NCBI GenBank assembly: GCA_016196905.1
Contig: JACPWV010000133.1
Coordinates: 1-7,673, forward strand
Source of the DNA: Chloroflexota bacterium
GTDB lineage: Bacteria; Chloroflexota; Anaerolineae; UBA7937; JACPPX01
Length of the DNA stretch: 7,673 nucleotides
Reading direction: 5' to 3'
The translations under genes were made by a program, and so were the position numbers. This document shows, piece by piece, positions 1-6,496 of the stretch (position 1 is the stretch's first letter; each line of letters starts with the position of its first letter). The notes beneath the pieces are model-generated. The model did not search any database, was not told the DNA's origin, and saw nothing but the letters and a program-made list of their open reading frames with translations.

Positions 1-526
1 GGGGATCCAGGCCGGCGTAGGGCTCATCCAAGAGCAACAGCGAGGGCCGATGCAGGAGGGCGCGGGCAATTGATAACCGCTGCTGCATCCCCCGCGAGAG
101 GGTGCGCACGGCATCGTGCCGGCGATGGGCCAGCCCCACCTGCTCCATCACCTCTCGAGCGCGGGCTTCTAGCTCGGGCACCCGATAGAGGCGACCAAAA
201 AAGTGGAGGTTCTCGGCCACGCTTAGGGTTCCATAAAGTAGCGGCTCGTGGGCGACCAGGCCGATCTCCCGCCTGAAGCGGGGTCCCTGGCTACGCAGAT
301 CCAACCCGCCGATGTGGGCCGTCCCCGCCGAGGGCCGGCTGAGGGTGGCCAAGATGCGCAGAAGGGTGGTCTTGCCCGCCCCGTTGGGGCCGAAGAGAGT
401 CATAAACTCTCCGCGCTCAATGCGCAGATCGACACCGCGCAGCGCAGGCCGGGGCCCGTAATACTTGCTCAGCCCCCGAACCTCTACGTGCCGGTCGTTC
501 TTCGACTCGGCTGAGGATGCAGCCAT
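1..526 (-). CDS. ccmA: Heme exporter ATP-binding protein CcmA, C-terminus cut by window edge
   Basis: ABC-type ATPase that, in the known system, drives release of heme-loaded CcmE from the CcmB/CcmC complex on the cytoplasmic face of the membrane. Translating the minus strand from the ATG at 526 gives 175 residues before the window ends. Visible motifs are Walker A GPNGAGKT (46-53), signature LSRGMQQR (143-150), Walker B LLLLDEP (163-169) and the D-loop GLDP. The Q-loop glutamine position reads VAHEPLLYG, a histidine-bearing form common in CcmA and helpful in separating it from generic ABC ATPases. About 30-50 residues with the H-loop are missing off the left edge. The start lies 2 nt after the TAA of the SDR gene and has no clear Shine-Dalgarno, suggesting translational coupling. 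The Ccm context makes CcmA much more likely than another ABC transporter. Confidence 0.9.
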   Translation of the reverse strand, partial: MAASSAESKNDRHVEVRGLSKYYGPRPALRGVDLRIERGEFMTLFGPNGAGKTTLLRILATLSRPSAGTAHIGGLDLRSQGPRFRREIGLVAHEPLLYGTLSVAENLHFFGRLYRVPELEARAREVMEQVGLAHRRHDAVRTLSRGMQQRLSIARALLHRPSLLLLDEPYAGLDP

Positions 527-528
527 CT

Positions 529-1488
529 TTAAACCACGAGGTAGTCGAGTTTCTCGCCCAGCGAGGCTGGGGTGAAGCCGAAGACCTTCGAAACCGCGTC
601 CAGGTCGGTGGTGTTGTCGATGGCCATCAGATCGAGTTGTTGGCGAGTGACCGGGAAGTGGGGAACGATCATCTCCAGTACGCCCACCAAGGGTTTCATC
701 GCGGCCAGGGGGACATGAACCTTGAGGCGGCGCAGCCCATAGGCTCGGATGAGCAGATCGATCATTTCCTCATAGCCGAGCTGGTCTGGCCCGCCGATAG
801 GGATGATCCGCCCCTCGGTCTGCGGATTGCGCAGACAGTGGAGATGGCAGCGCGCCACATCCTCAACCCAGATCGGCTGGAATTTAATCTGCCCCCTTCC
901 CGCGATGGGGAGGATAGGCACCCAGCGCCCCCAACTCGTGAGGGTCTGCCAGGGGGAGGGTTTTGCCTCCAAGGGCAGAAACGAGGCCTGGACCACGTTG
1001 CGTACTAAGAATGCCAGCTTGCGCAGGAACTCGTCCCCCTCCCCGAAGATGATCGAGGGGCGCAGGATGGTCCAGTCCAGGCCACTCTGCTGCACCGCCT
1101 GCTCGGCCTGCCACTTGGCCCAGATGTAGGGATAACGCGGCTCGGGGATGGTCCCCAACGCGCTCTGGAAAATGAAGCGGCGCACCCCGGCCGAGCGCGC
1201 CTCGGCCAGAATGTTCCGCGTCCCCTGGTGGATCACGCCATCCAACGTTTGGTCGCCGCGTTCCCTGATGATGGCTACCAGGTGAATCACCGCTTCCGCA
1301 CTCTGGGTCGCCCCACGCAGCGTCTGCGGCCGGGTCACATCCCCCGCCACGAACTCGGCGCCCTCTTCAATGAGCGGCCGGGCGCGTTCGCTGTGGCGCG
1401 CCAGGACACGCACTGGATAACCTTCCGCCAGGAGGCGCCTCACCAGAGCCCGCCCCACGAACCCGCTGCCTCCCGTCACCAGGATCAT
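529..1488 (-). CDS. NDUFA9-like extended SDR / NAD(P)-dependent epimerase-type protein
   Basis: A 319-residue Rossmann-fold protein of the atypical extended short-chain dehydrogenase type, closest by pattern to NDUFA9-like/NmrA-like proteins annotated as 'complex I NDUFA9 subunit family'. The N-terminus has the dinucleotide-binding motif TGGSGFVG (5-12) after a beta strand, an acidic GDV turn (49-51), and a YIWAK segment (Y121, K125) that fits the YxxxK of SDR enzymes. A further [12 protein letters not shown] strand-loop (141-152) is typical of this group. The substrate cannot be read from the sequence. The ATG overlaps the TGA of the upstream gene (ATGA) and follows a strong AAGGAGGAG, so the start is well fixed. 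It sits between Ccm genes and 2 nt before ccmA, so it is co-expressed with them. Whether it acts in cytochrome or quinone metabolism, or is only a passenger, is unknown. Confidence 0.85.
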   Translation of the reverse strand: MILVTGGSGFVGRALVRRLLAEGYPVRVLARHSERARPLIEEGAEFVAGDVTRPQTLRGATQSAEAVIHLVAIIRERGDQTLDGVIHQGTRNILAEARSAGVRRFIFQSALGTIPEPRYPYIWAKWQAEQAVQQSGLDWTILRPSIIFGEGDEFLRKLAFLVRNVVQASFLPLEAKPSPWQTLTSWGRWVPILPIAGRGQIKFQPIWVEDVARCHLHCLRNPQTEGRIIPIGGPDQLGYEEMIDLLIRAYGLRRLKVHVPLAAMKPLVGVLEMIVPHFPVTRQQLDLMAIDNTTDLDAVSKVFGFTPASLGEKLDYLVV

Positions 1489-2492
1489 CTCTCCTCCTTC
1501 CTGGAAGGGCTAGTGGGCGAGGTGTCTCGCTGTCGGTACCTGGGGTAGAACAGCGCCAGCCCGACGCCGGCAGCGGCCAAAGCCACCCCTGCCCAGCGTA
1601 CTATGGCTTGGACATCTAGGCCAGGCGACTCGACGGCCGGGGTCGAGCTCCTGGTCGGCAGGTCTGCGAACTCGATGGTTAATCGCTCCCCTGCCCGCAG
1701 TCTTTGGCCGGACCAGTAGTCATACGATTCCTCTTCGATCTGGCGGGTTCCCTGATGGCTCAAAGTAGGGCTGGAGACGCTCGCCGCTCCCGCGGGCAGC
1801 AAGAGGTCATAGAACTCAATGGGATAGGTGATCGAATGCTGCCAGCGAAATGAGTCGCCCGCTAGGGGCAGGCGATAGGTGTAAATCAACTCGCGCTCGC
1901 CGGGCGGCAGCGGGGTGCGGATGTGCAACACGCCCTCTTCCAGCGTCACCTTGCCTAACGCATCTCCTTCCGTCAGCTGGAGATCGACGGCGCCCTCCGG
2001 GAGTGGAACGGCGATGCTTCCCCCGGCGGGAACGAAGGTGCGATTACCGGGGTTAGCCAGAACCAACAACTCGAGAACGGCCAAGCCCTGCACCTGAGGC
2101 ACCACCACGTGATGGGCGCGGGCGATGCGCAGCGCCTGGTCGGAGTCCGTTATCTCGTACACCCAGAGCTCGAGCGAGTGCTGCGTCTCCCCCTGCAGGG
2201 CACGCCAGAACTCGCTCGTGTAGGATACCTCAGCGTAATCGACCGAGACCACGTAGCCATGCCGGGGCCCCATGGGCAGCCCCTCGAAACGGAATCCCCC
2301 CTCGTCATCGGTGGTGGCGGTTCGGGGCGGCATGGGCTCCATGCTAAAGTGAGTGAGGGTGACCTCCAGGCCGGCTGCTGGAACGCCCGTCGTGCCGTTC
2401 ACCACCCTCCCCTCGATCGTCCCATTCTCTTGCGCCGCCAGGCCCGTCACTAAGACCAGGAAGAGCGCACTAGCCAGCCACACGGATTTCAT
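1485..2492 (-). CDS. Exported beta-rich protein with carboxypeptidase-regulatory-like domain and C-terminal membrane anchor
   Basis: I do not recognise a named family for this 335-residue protein. Residues 1-20 (MKSVWLASAL then a hydrophobic run to GLAA) look like a Sec signal peptide. Residues ~24-85 fit a carboxypeptidase-regulatory-like or Ig-like beta fold: IEGRVVNGTTGVPAAG, then TDDEGGFRFEGLP, the usual pattern of such domains. The middle (~90-280) is beta-rich with no recognised motif. Residues ~297-316 are a single transmembrane helix followed by a basic tail (YPRYRQR), so the bulk should sit outside the cytoplasmic membrane. No Cys is present, so it is neither a lipoprotein nor a CXXCH heme protein. 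The start is the ATG overlapping the TGA of the zinc-ribbon gene (ATGA); a longer in-frame start at 2561 would lie within that gene. A periplasmic accessory role in cytochrome assembly is inferred from position only. Confidence 0.8.
   Translation of the reverse strand: MKSVWLASALFLVLVTGLAAQENGTIEGRVVNGTTGVPAAGLEVTLTHFSMEPMPPRTATTDDEGGFRFEGLPMGPRHGYVVSVDYAEVSYTSEFWRALQGETQHSLELWVYEITDSDQALRIARAHHVVVPQVQGLAVLELLVLANPGNRTFVPAGGSIAVPLPEGAVDLQLTEGDALGKVTLEEGVLHIRTPLPPGERELIYTYRLPLAGDSFRWQHSITYPIEFYDLLLPAGAASVSSPTLSHQGTRQIEEESYDYWSGQRLRAGERLTIEFADLPTRSSTPAVESPGLDVQAIVRWAGVALAAAGVGLALFYPRYRQRDTSPTSPSRKEER
1491..1499 (-). promoter_or_regulatory. Strong Shine-Dalgarno for the SDR gene, inside the preceding gene
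   Basis: The minus strand reads AAGGAGGAG then AG and the ATG at 1488. The same bases encode the KEE of the upstream protein's C-terminal RKEER. With the ATGA stop/start overlap this fixes the SDR start and points to coupled translation. Confidence 0.8.
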
Positions 2493-2881
2493 GCCGGCTT
2501 TTGTAAGGGAGCTCCACACTGAGGACAGTAGCGGTCCTCGGCCCGCCGGGGATAGGCACAATGGGGACAGCGCGCCTCGACCTCGGCCGTCGCGCTCTGC
2601 TCCGCCCCGGCTGAGCGCTGGTCGATCTCCTGGAGAAGGCTAGCCACGCGCAGCAAATAAGCCCGGCGTTGGGCTTGATGTTCCTCCGCCGAGAGCCTGC
2701 CCATCTCGCGATCCAAGTCCAACTCTTTAAGGGCTCGATGTAGGGCCTCTCGCTCGGCGAAAAGCGCCTCCAGGTCTGTGTCGGCACTTGAGCCGCGCCC
2801 GACCAGATCGTGATCAAAGAGAGGCCGCAGCACGAAATAAAGAGCTAAACCAGCCAACCCCAAACCACCGATCATTTCCAT
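2489..2881 (-). CDS. CcmI-like membrane protein with C-terminal zinc ribbon
   Basis: A 130-residue protein with one N-terminal transmembrane helix (~4-19), a charged helical region (~36-88) and a C-terminal zinc ribbon. The helix resembles the N-terminal part of CcmI: the stretch around 50-66 (ALKELDLDREMGRLSAE) matches the CcmI pattern of 'LKELDxDxxxGkLsxeEy'. C105-x2-C108 (CPHC) and C119-x2-C122 (CPQC), ten residues apart, form a four-cysteine metal knuckle. The TPR domain that handles apocytochrome in long CcmI proteins is absent. The N-terminus has no positive residue and RP follows the helix, so the coiled coil and zinc ribbon are probably cytoplasmic. It starts 13 nt after the ccmG stop with a poor Shine-Dalgarno; the ATG two codons downstream is an alternative. 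The order CcmH-CcmG-this protein supports a CcmI-like assignment, but with a cytoplasmic rather than periplasmic working part. Confidence 0.8.
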   Translation of the reverse strand: MEMIGGLGLAGLALYFVLRPLFDHDLVGRGSSADTDLEALFAEREALHRALKELDLDREMGRLSAEEHQAQRRAYLLRVASLLQEIDQRSAGAEQSATAEVEARCPHCAYPRRAEDRYCPQCGAPLQKPA

Positions 2882-2894
2882 GTTCGCAGGGGTC

Positions 2895-3434
2895 TCAGGC
2901 AGTCAATAAGAGCTCGATATTGGAGATCAGGAGATGGCGAGTCAGCGGCAGCGGATAATGGGCCGCCACTCGGCCCTGGCGATCGATGAAGAAGGTCTCC
3001 GGAACCCCGGTGATCTGGTATTGGCGCGCGATCCTTTGGCCTTTATCGGGGCCATTGGGGTAATCCACCGCGAACTCCTGCATAAAGGCGTGCGCCTCGG
3101 GCTCGGTATCGACGTAGTCGATGCCGATGAACACCACCCCCCGGTCGCGATAGGCGTGCCAGGCGTCGACCAGGATGGGGGCCTCGTCTCGGCAAGGGCC
3201 GCACCAGGAAGCCCAGAAGTTGATCACCACCACGTTTCCGCGCAAAGCGGAGAGACGGACGACCCCGCCGTCGAAGAGTTCCAGCTCGAACTCGGGGGCC
3301 GGGTTGCCGACAATGGCCTTGGGCGCTCGCGCTGACAAACCGAGGGCCAGAAGCGTGATCAGGCCCGCCGCCAGGGCGAGGATGAGGCCCTGAGCTAGCG
3401 TCCGGGGGCGAACCCATGGACTCGTGGCTACCAT
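2895..3434 (-). CDS. ccmG: Thiol-disulfide oxidoreductase CcmG/ResA (TlpA-like), membrane-anchored
   Basis: Membrane-tethered thioredoxin-like reductant that, in the known pathway, reduces apocytochrome CXXCH cysteines (directly or through CcmH) using electrons from CcdA. From the ATG at 3434 it has 179 residues. A signal-anchor helix lies at ~14-33 and a thioredoxin/AhpC-TSA-type domain from ~42. The active site is WCGPC (77-81; C78, C81), preceded by VVVINFWAS. The cis-proline loop is TGVPETFF (P145). PNGPDKG and GRVAAHY are typical of the CcmG/ResA group. The ATG overlaps the ccmH stop by one base (TGATG) and is preceded by AGGGGAG at 3443-3449. A TTG one codon upstream (3435-3437) is a possible alternative start. 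No truncation is seen. CcmG and ResA are hard to separate by sequence; the Ccm context favours CcmG. Confidence 0.92.
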   Translation of the reverse strand: MVATSPWVRPRTLAQGLILALAAGLITLLALGLSARAPKAIVGNPAPEFELELFDGGVVRLSALRGNVVVINFWASWCGPCRDEAPILVDAWHAYRDRGVVFIGIDYVDTEPEAHAFMQEFAVDYPNGPDKGQRIARQYQITGVPETFFIDRQGRVAAHYPLPLTRHLLISNIELLLTA

Positions 3435-3934
3435 CAATCGATCTCCCCTAGTTCCTCCTCCGCCCGCCTAATATATTCCTCCGGGGGCCGCGCGCTCACC
3501 GACTCCAACTCGGCGATAGCTCCACGACGCCTGTGCCAATCGCGCAAGACGTAGGCCAGCCAGGCCGCTCCGCCCGCCAGGGCCAGGAAGGGTAATAGCC
3601 AGGCGCTCCAGTTAAACCCTTCACCCAGCAGAGGGGCGTTGACCACCTCCTCGCCGTACAGCGCTACAAAAGAAGCGACGATCTCCTCGCGACTCGCCCC
3701 CGCCGCCAGCTTTTGGCGGATCACCGCCCGCATTTGGTCGCAAATCAGTAAGGGGCACTCATGCAGGGTAAACCCCTCGCACAGGGGGCAGTTGAGGCTC
3801 TCCTCGATCTGGATGGCCTGCTGCTCCAAATCGTCTTCTTGCGCGGCGGCGGTGGAGGCCCAGCCTAAGCCGCCGATGAGAACGAGGAGGACCCCACCCA
3901 GGGCGGCCCTCCTCCCCAGCGACTGAACTCGCAT
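3434..3934 (-). CDS. ccmH: Cytochrome c-type biogenesis protein CcmH (CcmL type), with extra cysteines
   Basis: A 166-residue thiol protein of the heme-ligation complex, which in known systems forms mixed disulfides with apocytochrome. A signal peptide or anchor spans ~8-31 (cleavage possible after AAA). The CcmH helical domain covers ~35-105 and a second membrane helix ~110-130, with a basic then acidic cytoplasmic tail: the usual short CcmH topology, without the TPR part of fused CcmH/CcmI proteins. The redox motif is LNCPLCEG (C49, C52) in place of the classic LRCPxCQ. LYGEEVVNAP (92-101) matches the family's conserved 'YGexVl..P' segment. Two additional cysteines, C60 and C65 (HECPLLICDQMR), fall in the helix after the motif. 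The start has an AAGGAG with 6-nt spacing which overlaps the ccmF stop, so it is firm. The 3' end overlaps ccmG by one base. Confidence 0.93.
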   Translation of the reverse strand: MRVQSLGRRAALGGVLLVLIGGLGWASTAAAQEDDLEQQAIQIEESLNCPLCEGFTLHECPLLICDQMRAVIRQKLAAGASREEIVASFVALYGEEVVNAPLLGEGFNWSAWLLPFLALAGGAAWLAYVLRDWHRRRGAIAELESVSARPPEEYIRRAEEELGEID

Positions 3935-3940
3935 TAAAAG

Positions 3941-3946
3941 CTCCTT
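3941..3946 (-). promoter_or_regulatory. Shine-Dalgarno for ccmH overlapping the ccmF stop codon
   Basis: The minus strand reads TTTTAAGGAGCTTTTA then ATG. The TAA of ccmF (3945-3947) shares its last two bases with the AAGGAG. Ribosomes ending ccmF are therefore placed directly at the ccmH start, six bases upstream of the ATG. Confidence 0.75.
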
Positions 3947-5966
3947 AAAATCGTGTGGGCGATCCCGCTGGCTGGGGCGCGCCGCGTGGCACGCGCACTC
4001 GTGCCTCGCTGGCCTCCGGCCAAGCCGCGACCGCCGTGCCGGCGATCAAGATCAACGCACCCATCCAGATCCAGTTCACCAGCGGATTAATAAAGGCGCG
4101 TAGGGTTGCTGTCCCCTCCGGGCTGGCGGCGACCAGGATCAGGTACAGGTCTTCCAGGAAGAGGGTGCGCGGCTCCCCGATGGCACGAAAGATGTCCGCC
4201 TCGGTCATGGGCTGGTCGGGGCGCACGAAATGGAGTTCCTTAGCCGGCTCCGCCCGACCCAGATAGCGACCTTGGTCGTTATAAACGTCCAGGTTGGCTC
4301 GAATCAACTGCAGGTTCTCGTTGCGCAGCTCAGAGAACCCTTGGAAAACCAGCCGATAGCCGCCGATCTGCATGGCTTGGCCTGGGCCCAGCACGGCCTG
4401 GGCCTCTTGTTGATAGGCCTGCGAGCCGATGATCCCGGCCGCGGCCAGGATCACCCCCAGGTGGACGATGTAGCCTCCGTAGCGCGGCTGGTTGCGGGCG
4501 ATCAGCTTTCGCAGGGCGACGCTATACGGTTCCCCCGTCAGGCGATGGCGGGCCAGCGTCCCCTGATAGAACTCGCGCACCGTCACTGCCCCGACGAAGA
4601 CGCAGGTCGACAATCCGAGCAGGGCCGGCGGGAGACGCACGCCCATGAGCCATAAAACGATGGCGGCCACGATTCCTGCGCTGACAGGCCCACGCAGGCT
4701 GCGAACCAGGCTGCTTATCGTCTGGCGTCGCCAGGCGATGAGCATGCCCAACCCCATGGTGATCAAGATGGCCAGGAAGATGGGGGCGGAAACCTGGTTG
4801 AAGAAGGGCGCTCCTACGGTGACCTTCACCCCCCGCACCGCCTCGGAGAGGATGGGAAAGATGTTGCCCCAGAAGATGGCGAAGGTGGCACCCAGGAACA
4901 GAAGGTTATTCAACAAGAAAGCGGCCTCTTTGGAGAGGATCGCTTCCAACTGGTGATCGCCACGCAGTTGATCCCAGCGTCGGAAGAGGAGCAGCAGCGA
5001 GCCGATCAGCGAGAGGGCAATGTAGGCCAGGAAGGCCGGGCCGATGGAGGACTCGGTGAAGGAGTGGACGGAATCGATGATGCCGCTGCGGGTGACGAAA
5101 GCCCCGAAGATGGCCAAGTTGTAGGTAAGGATGATCAATAGCATGTTCCACACCTTGAGCATCCCCCGCCGTTCGGTGACGATCACCGAGTGCAGGAAGG
5201 CGGTGCCGGTCAGCCAGGGCAGGAAGGAGGAGTTCTCCACCGGGTCCCAGCCCCAATACCCGCCCCAGCCCAGCTCCACGTAGGCCCACTGCCCGCCCAA
5301 GGTGACGCCCAGGCTCAGGAACAGCCAGGCCAGCAGCGTCCAGCGGCGGGTGGCGCGAATCCACCCGGCGTCCAGTTTTCCGCTGAGCAGCGCGGCCATG
5401 GCGAAGGCCCAGGGCACCGAGACACCCACGTAGCCGAGGTACAGGTTGGGCGGATGGATGGCCATGCCCAGATTTTGCAGCAGAGGATTCAGCCCCAGTC
5501 CATCGCCAGGGATAAAGGGCAATTTCTCGAAAGGATTGGCCAAGAAAACCAGTAGGATCAAAAAGAAGGATTGGGCGATCGACAGCACCGCGGAGGTGTA
5601 AGGCAGCAAAGCGGGATGGCGATCACGATAGAGGTAAGTCACCGCGGTGGCGAACATCGATAAGATCCAGGTCCAGAACAAGAGCGACCCAGCGTGGCCG
5701 CCCCACAATGAGGTGATCAAGTAGAGGGTGGGCATGTGGCGGCTAGAGTTCTCGGCCACATAGCGGATCTGAAAATCGTGAACCAGGAATGAGTAAACCA
5801 AGAGGAGGACCGCGAGGGTGAGCAGGCCGCCCGCGGCAAAGACCGCGTTGCGGCCGCTGGCCACCAACTGGGGCTCGCCGCGGCGCTGACCCCACAGGCA
5901 GGCCGCCGCCGCATAGAGGGCGGAGGCCATGGCCAGGACGATGGCGATGTAGCCTAGATCGGCCAA
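3945..5966 (-). CDS. ccmF: Heme lyase / cytochrome c maturation protein CcmF
   Basis: Large polytopic membrane protein of the cytochrome c synthetase, which takes heme from holo-CcmE and ligates it to apocytochrome c. At 673 residues it is near the family's usual 630-680, with many hydrophobic segments along the whole length. The tryptophan-rich heme-handling (WWD) motif is WGGYWGWDPVEN (234-245). The four conserved histidines are visible at H171 (AIHPPNLYLGYVG), H259 (FLHS), H301 (DSVHSFTES) and H502 (YIVHLGV), close to positions 173, 261, 303 and 491 of E. coli CcmF. A soluble beta-rich external domain lies at ~518-625 before a last helix (~630-649). The start is TTG: the frame is closed upstream by a TAG, and the TTG has AGGGGG 5 nt before it. 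An in-frame ATG at codon 13 would cut the first helix. It begins 9 nt after the ccmE stop. Confidence 0.95.
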   Translation of the reverse strand: MADLGYIAIVLAMASALYAAAACLWGQRRGEPQLVASGRNAVFAAGGLLTLAVLLLVYSFLVHDFQIRYVAENSSRHMPTLYLITSLWGGHAGSLLFWTWILSMFATAVTYLYRDRHPALLPYTSAVLSIAQSFFLILLVFLANPFEKLPFIPGDGLGLNPLLQNLGMAIHPPNLYLGYVGVSVPWAFAMAALLSGKLDAGWIRATRRWTLLAWLFLSLGVTLGGQWAYVELGWGGYWGWDPVENSSFLPWLTGTAFLHSVIVTERRGMLKVWNMLLIILTYNLAIFGAFVTRSGIIDSVHSFTESSIGPAFLAYIALSLIGSLLLLFRRWDQLRGDHQLEAILSKEAAFLLNNLLFLGATFAIFWGNIFPILSEAVRGVKVTVGAPFFNQVSAPIFLAILITMGLGMLIAWRRQTISSLVRSLRGPVSAGIVAAIVLWLMGVRLPPALLGLSTCVFVGAVTVREFYQGTLARHRLTGEPYSVALRKLIARNQPRYGGYIVHLGVILAAAGIIGSQAYQQEAQAVLGPGQAMQIGGYRLVFQGFSELRNENLQLIRANLDVYNDQGRYLGRAEPAKELHFVRPDQPMTEADIFRAIGEPRTLFLEDLYLILVAASPEGTATLRAFINPLVNWIWMGALILIAGTAVAAWPEASEARVRVPRGAPQPAGSPTRF

Positions 5967-5971
5967 CCAAA

Positions 5972-5977
5972 CCCCCT
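5972..5977 (-). promoter_or_regulatory. Ribosome binding site deciding the TTG start of ccmF
   Basis: AGGGGG lies partly in the TAG of ccmE and 5 nt before the TTG at 5966. No ATG or GTG lies in frame between the upstream in-frame stop and this TTG, so this site supports the TTG start over the internal ATG at codon 13. Confidence 0.55.
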
Positions 5978-6422
5978 ACTGAATCTCAGCCCGCACGTAT
6001 TTGGAGGGGCACTGCACTGACATGGCGTCAGCCACGAAGCTCTGACCCGGCGTGTACTCCCCCTCCATGATCACGTGAGGGCTGGTCCAAAAGGTGTCGG
6101 GAACCAGGCCACGATAGATGATGAAGATGCGCTGGGAGGGGTTGTCGGGATTGAACAAGGTAAAAGCCAAAGTGTCGCGCTCCGCATCCCACTCGATCGA
6201 ATCCTTGTCGATGGCCCCCGCTACGCGGATGCGCTCCCCCACCGGGATGCCCTGGGCAATCACCTCATCGATGGTGTGATAGAAAACCAGCGAGCTGCTG
6301 GTTGCGGTAAATAGCAGATAGGCGAAGGCCGCCAGGATGATCGCCCCACCCACCACGAATTTCGCGCTTTGTGGGTTGGCCCATCTTCGGGCGATCTCGA
6401 TGGTTGCGCTGGCCTTAGCCAT
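5976..6422 (-). CDS. ccmE: Heme chaperone CcmE, CXXXY variant
   Basis: Membrane-anchored periplasmic OB-fold protein that covalently carries heme to CcmF. It has 148 residues, typical for the family. A cytoplasmic basic N-terminus (ARRWANPQSAKF) leads into an anchor helix (~22-40), then a FYHTIDEV segment and the beta-barrel, with GERIRVAGAI (62-71), YRGLVPDTF (103-111) and EGEYTPGQSFVADAM (120-134), all usual CcmE landmarks. The heme site reads CPSKY (C138-Y142), so cysteine replaces the histidine of the classic HDENY motif while the tyrosine is kept. Such CXXXY CcmE proteins are known from Desulfovibrio-type and archaeal systems. The short C-terminal tail lacks the long flexible extension of proteobacterial CcmE. 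The ATG is preceded by GAGGGGGAG (6429-6437). It may head a sub-operon with its own promoter. Confidence 0.95.
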   Translation of the reverse strand: MAKASATIEIARRWANPQSAKFVVGGAIILAAFAYLLFTATSSSLVFYHTIDEVIAQGIPVGERIRVAGAIDKDSIEWDAERDTLAFTLFNPDNPSQRIFIIYRGLVPDTFWTSPHVIMEGEYTPGQSFVADAMSVQCPSKYVRAEIQ

Positions 6423-6428
6423 TGCTCG

Positions 6429-6437
6429 CTCCCCCTC
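6429..6437 (-). promoter_or_regulatory. Shine-Dalgarno of ccmE
   Basis: GAGGGGGAG on the minus strand lies 6 nt upstream of the ATG at 6422. It supports this start for the 148-residue CcmE. Confidence 0.6.
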
Positions 6438-6457
6438 AAACGCTCAAACCCGCTCTC

Positions 6458-6485
6458 ACTATACCCCAAAACGGCCAAAAGGCAA
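6458..6485 (-). promoter_or_regulatory. Possible sigma-70-type promoter in front of ccmE
   Basis: In the 74-nt spacer between the methionine-rich gene and ccmE, the minus strand has TTGCCT (6480-6485; 4 of 6 to TTGACA) and TATAGT (6458-6463; 5 of 6 to TATAAT), separated by 16 nt. Transcription would begin near 6451, leaving a leader of about 30 nt with the ccmE Shine-Dalgarno. This is the only sizeable AT-richer gap in the run, which fits an internal promoter for ccmE and the genes after it. It rests on consensus matching only. Confidence 0.4.
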
Positions 6486-6496
6486 AATTCATGGCC

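Noticed and set aside
517..1008. Plus-strand open frames across the SDR gene, the longest 163 codons
   Set aside because: They lie antisense to a clear Rossmann-fold gene, show no domain or signal, and are expected in GC-rich DNA. The same holds for the plus-strand frames at 1228-1548, 2109-2453, 2934-3335, 4230-4655 and 5190-5555.
1485..2492. Cytochrome c or metallocarboxypeptidase assignment for the beta-rich protein
   Set aside because: There is no CXXCH motif or any cysteine, and no zinc-peptidase motif. Only the regulatory-like beta domain is suggested.
2489..2561. Longer start for the exported beta-rich protein
   Set aside because: The added residues overlap the zinc-ribbon coding end and would bury the signal peptide. 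The ATGA overlap at 2489-2492 is the natural start.
4906..5364. Minus-strand frame of 152 codons inside ccmF
   Set aside because: It overlaps the WWD and conserved-histidine region of CcmF in another frame and its translation is Arg/His/Pro/Leu-rich with no motif: a shadow frame.
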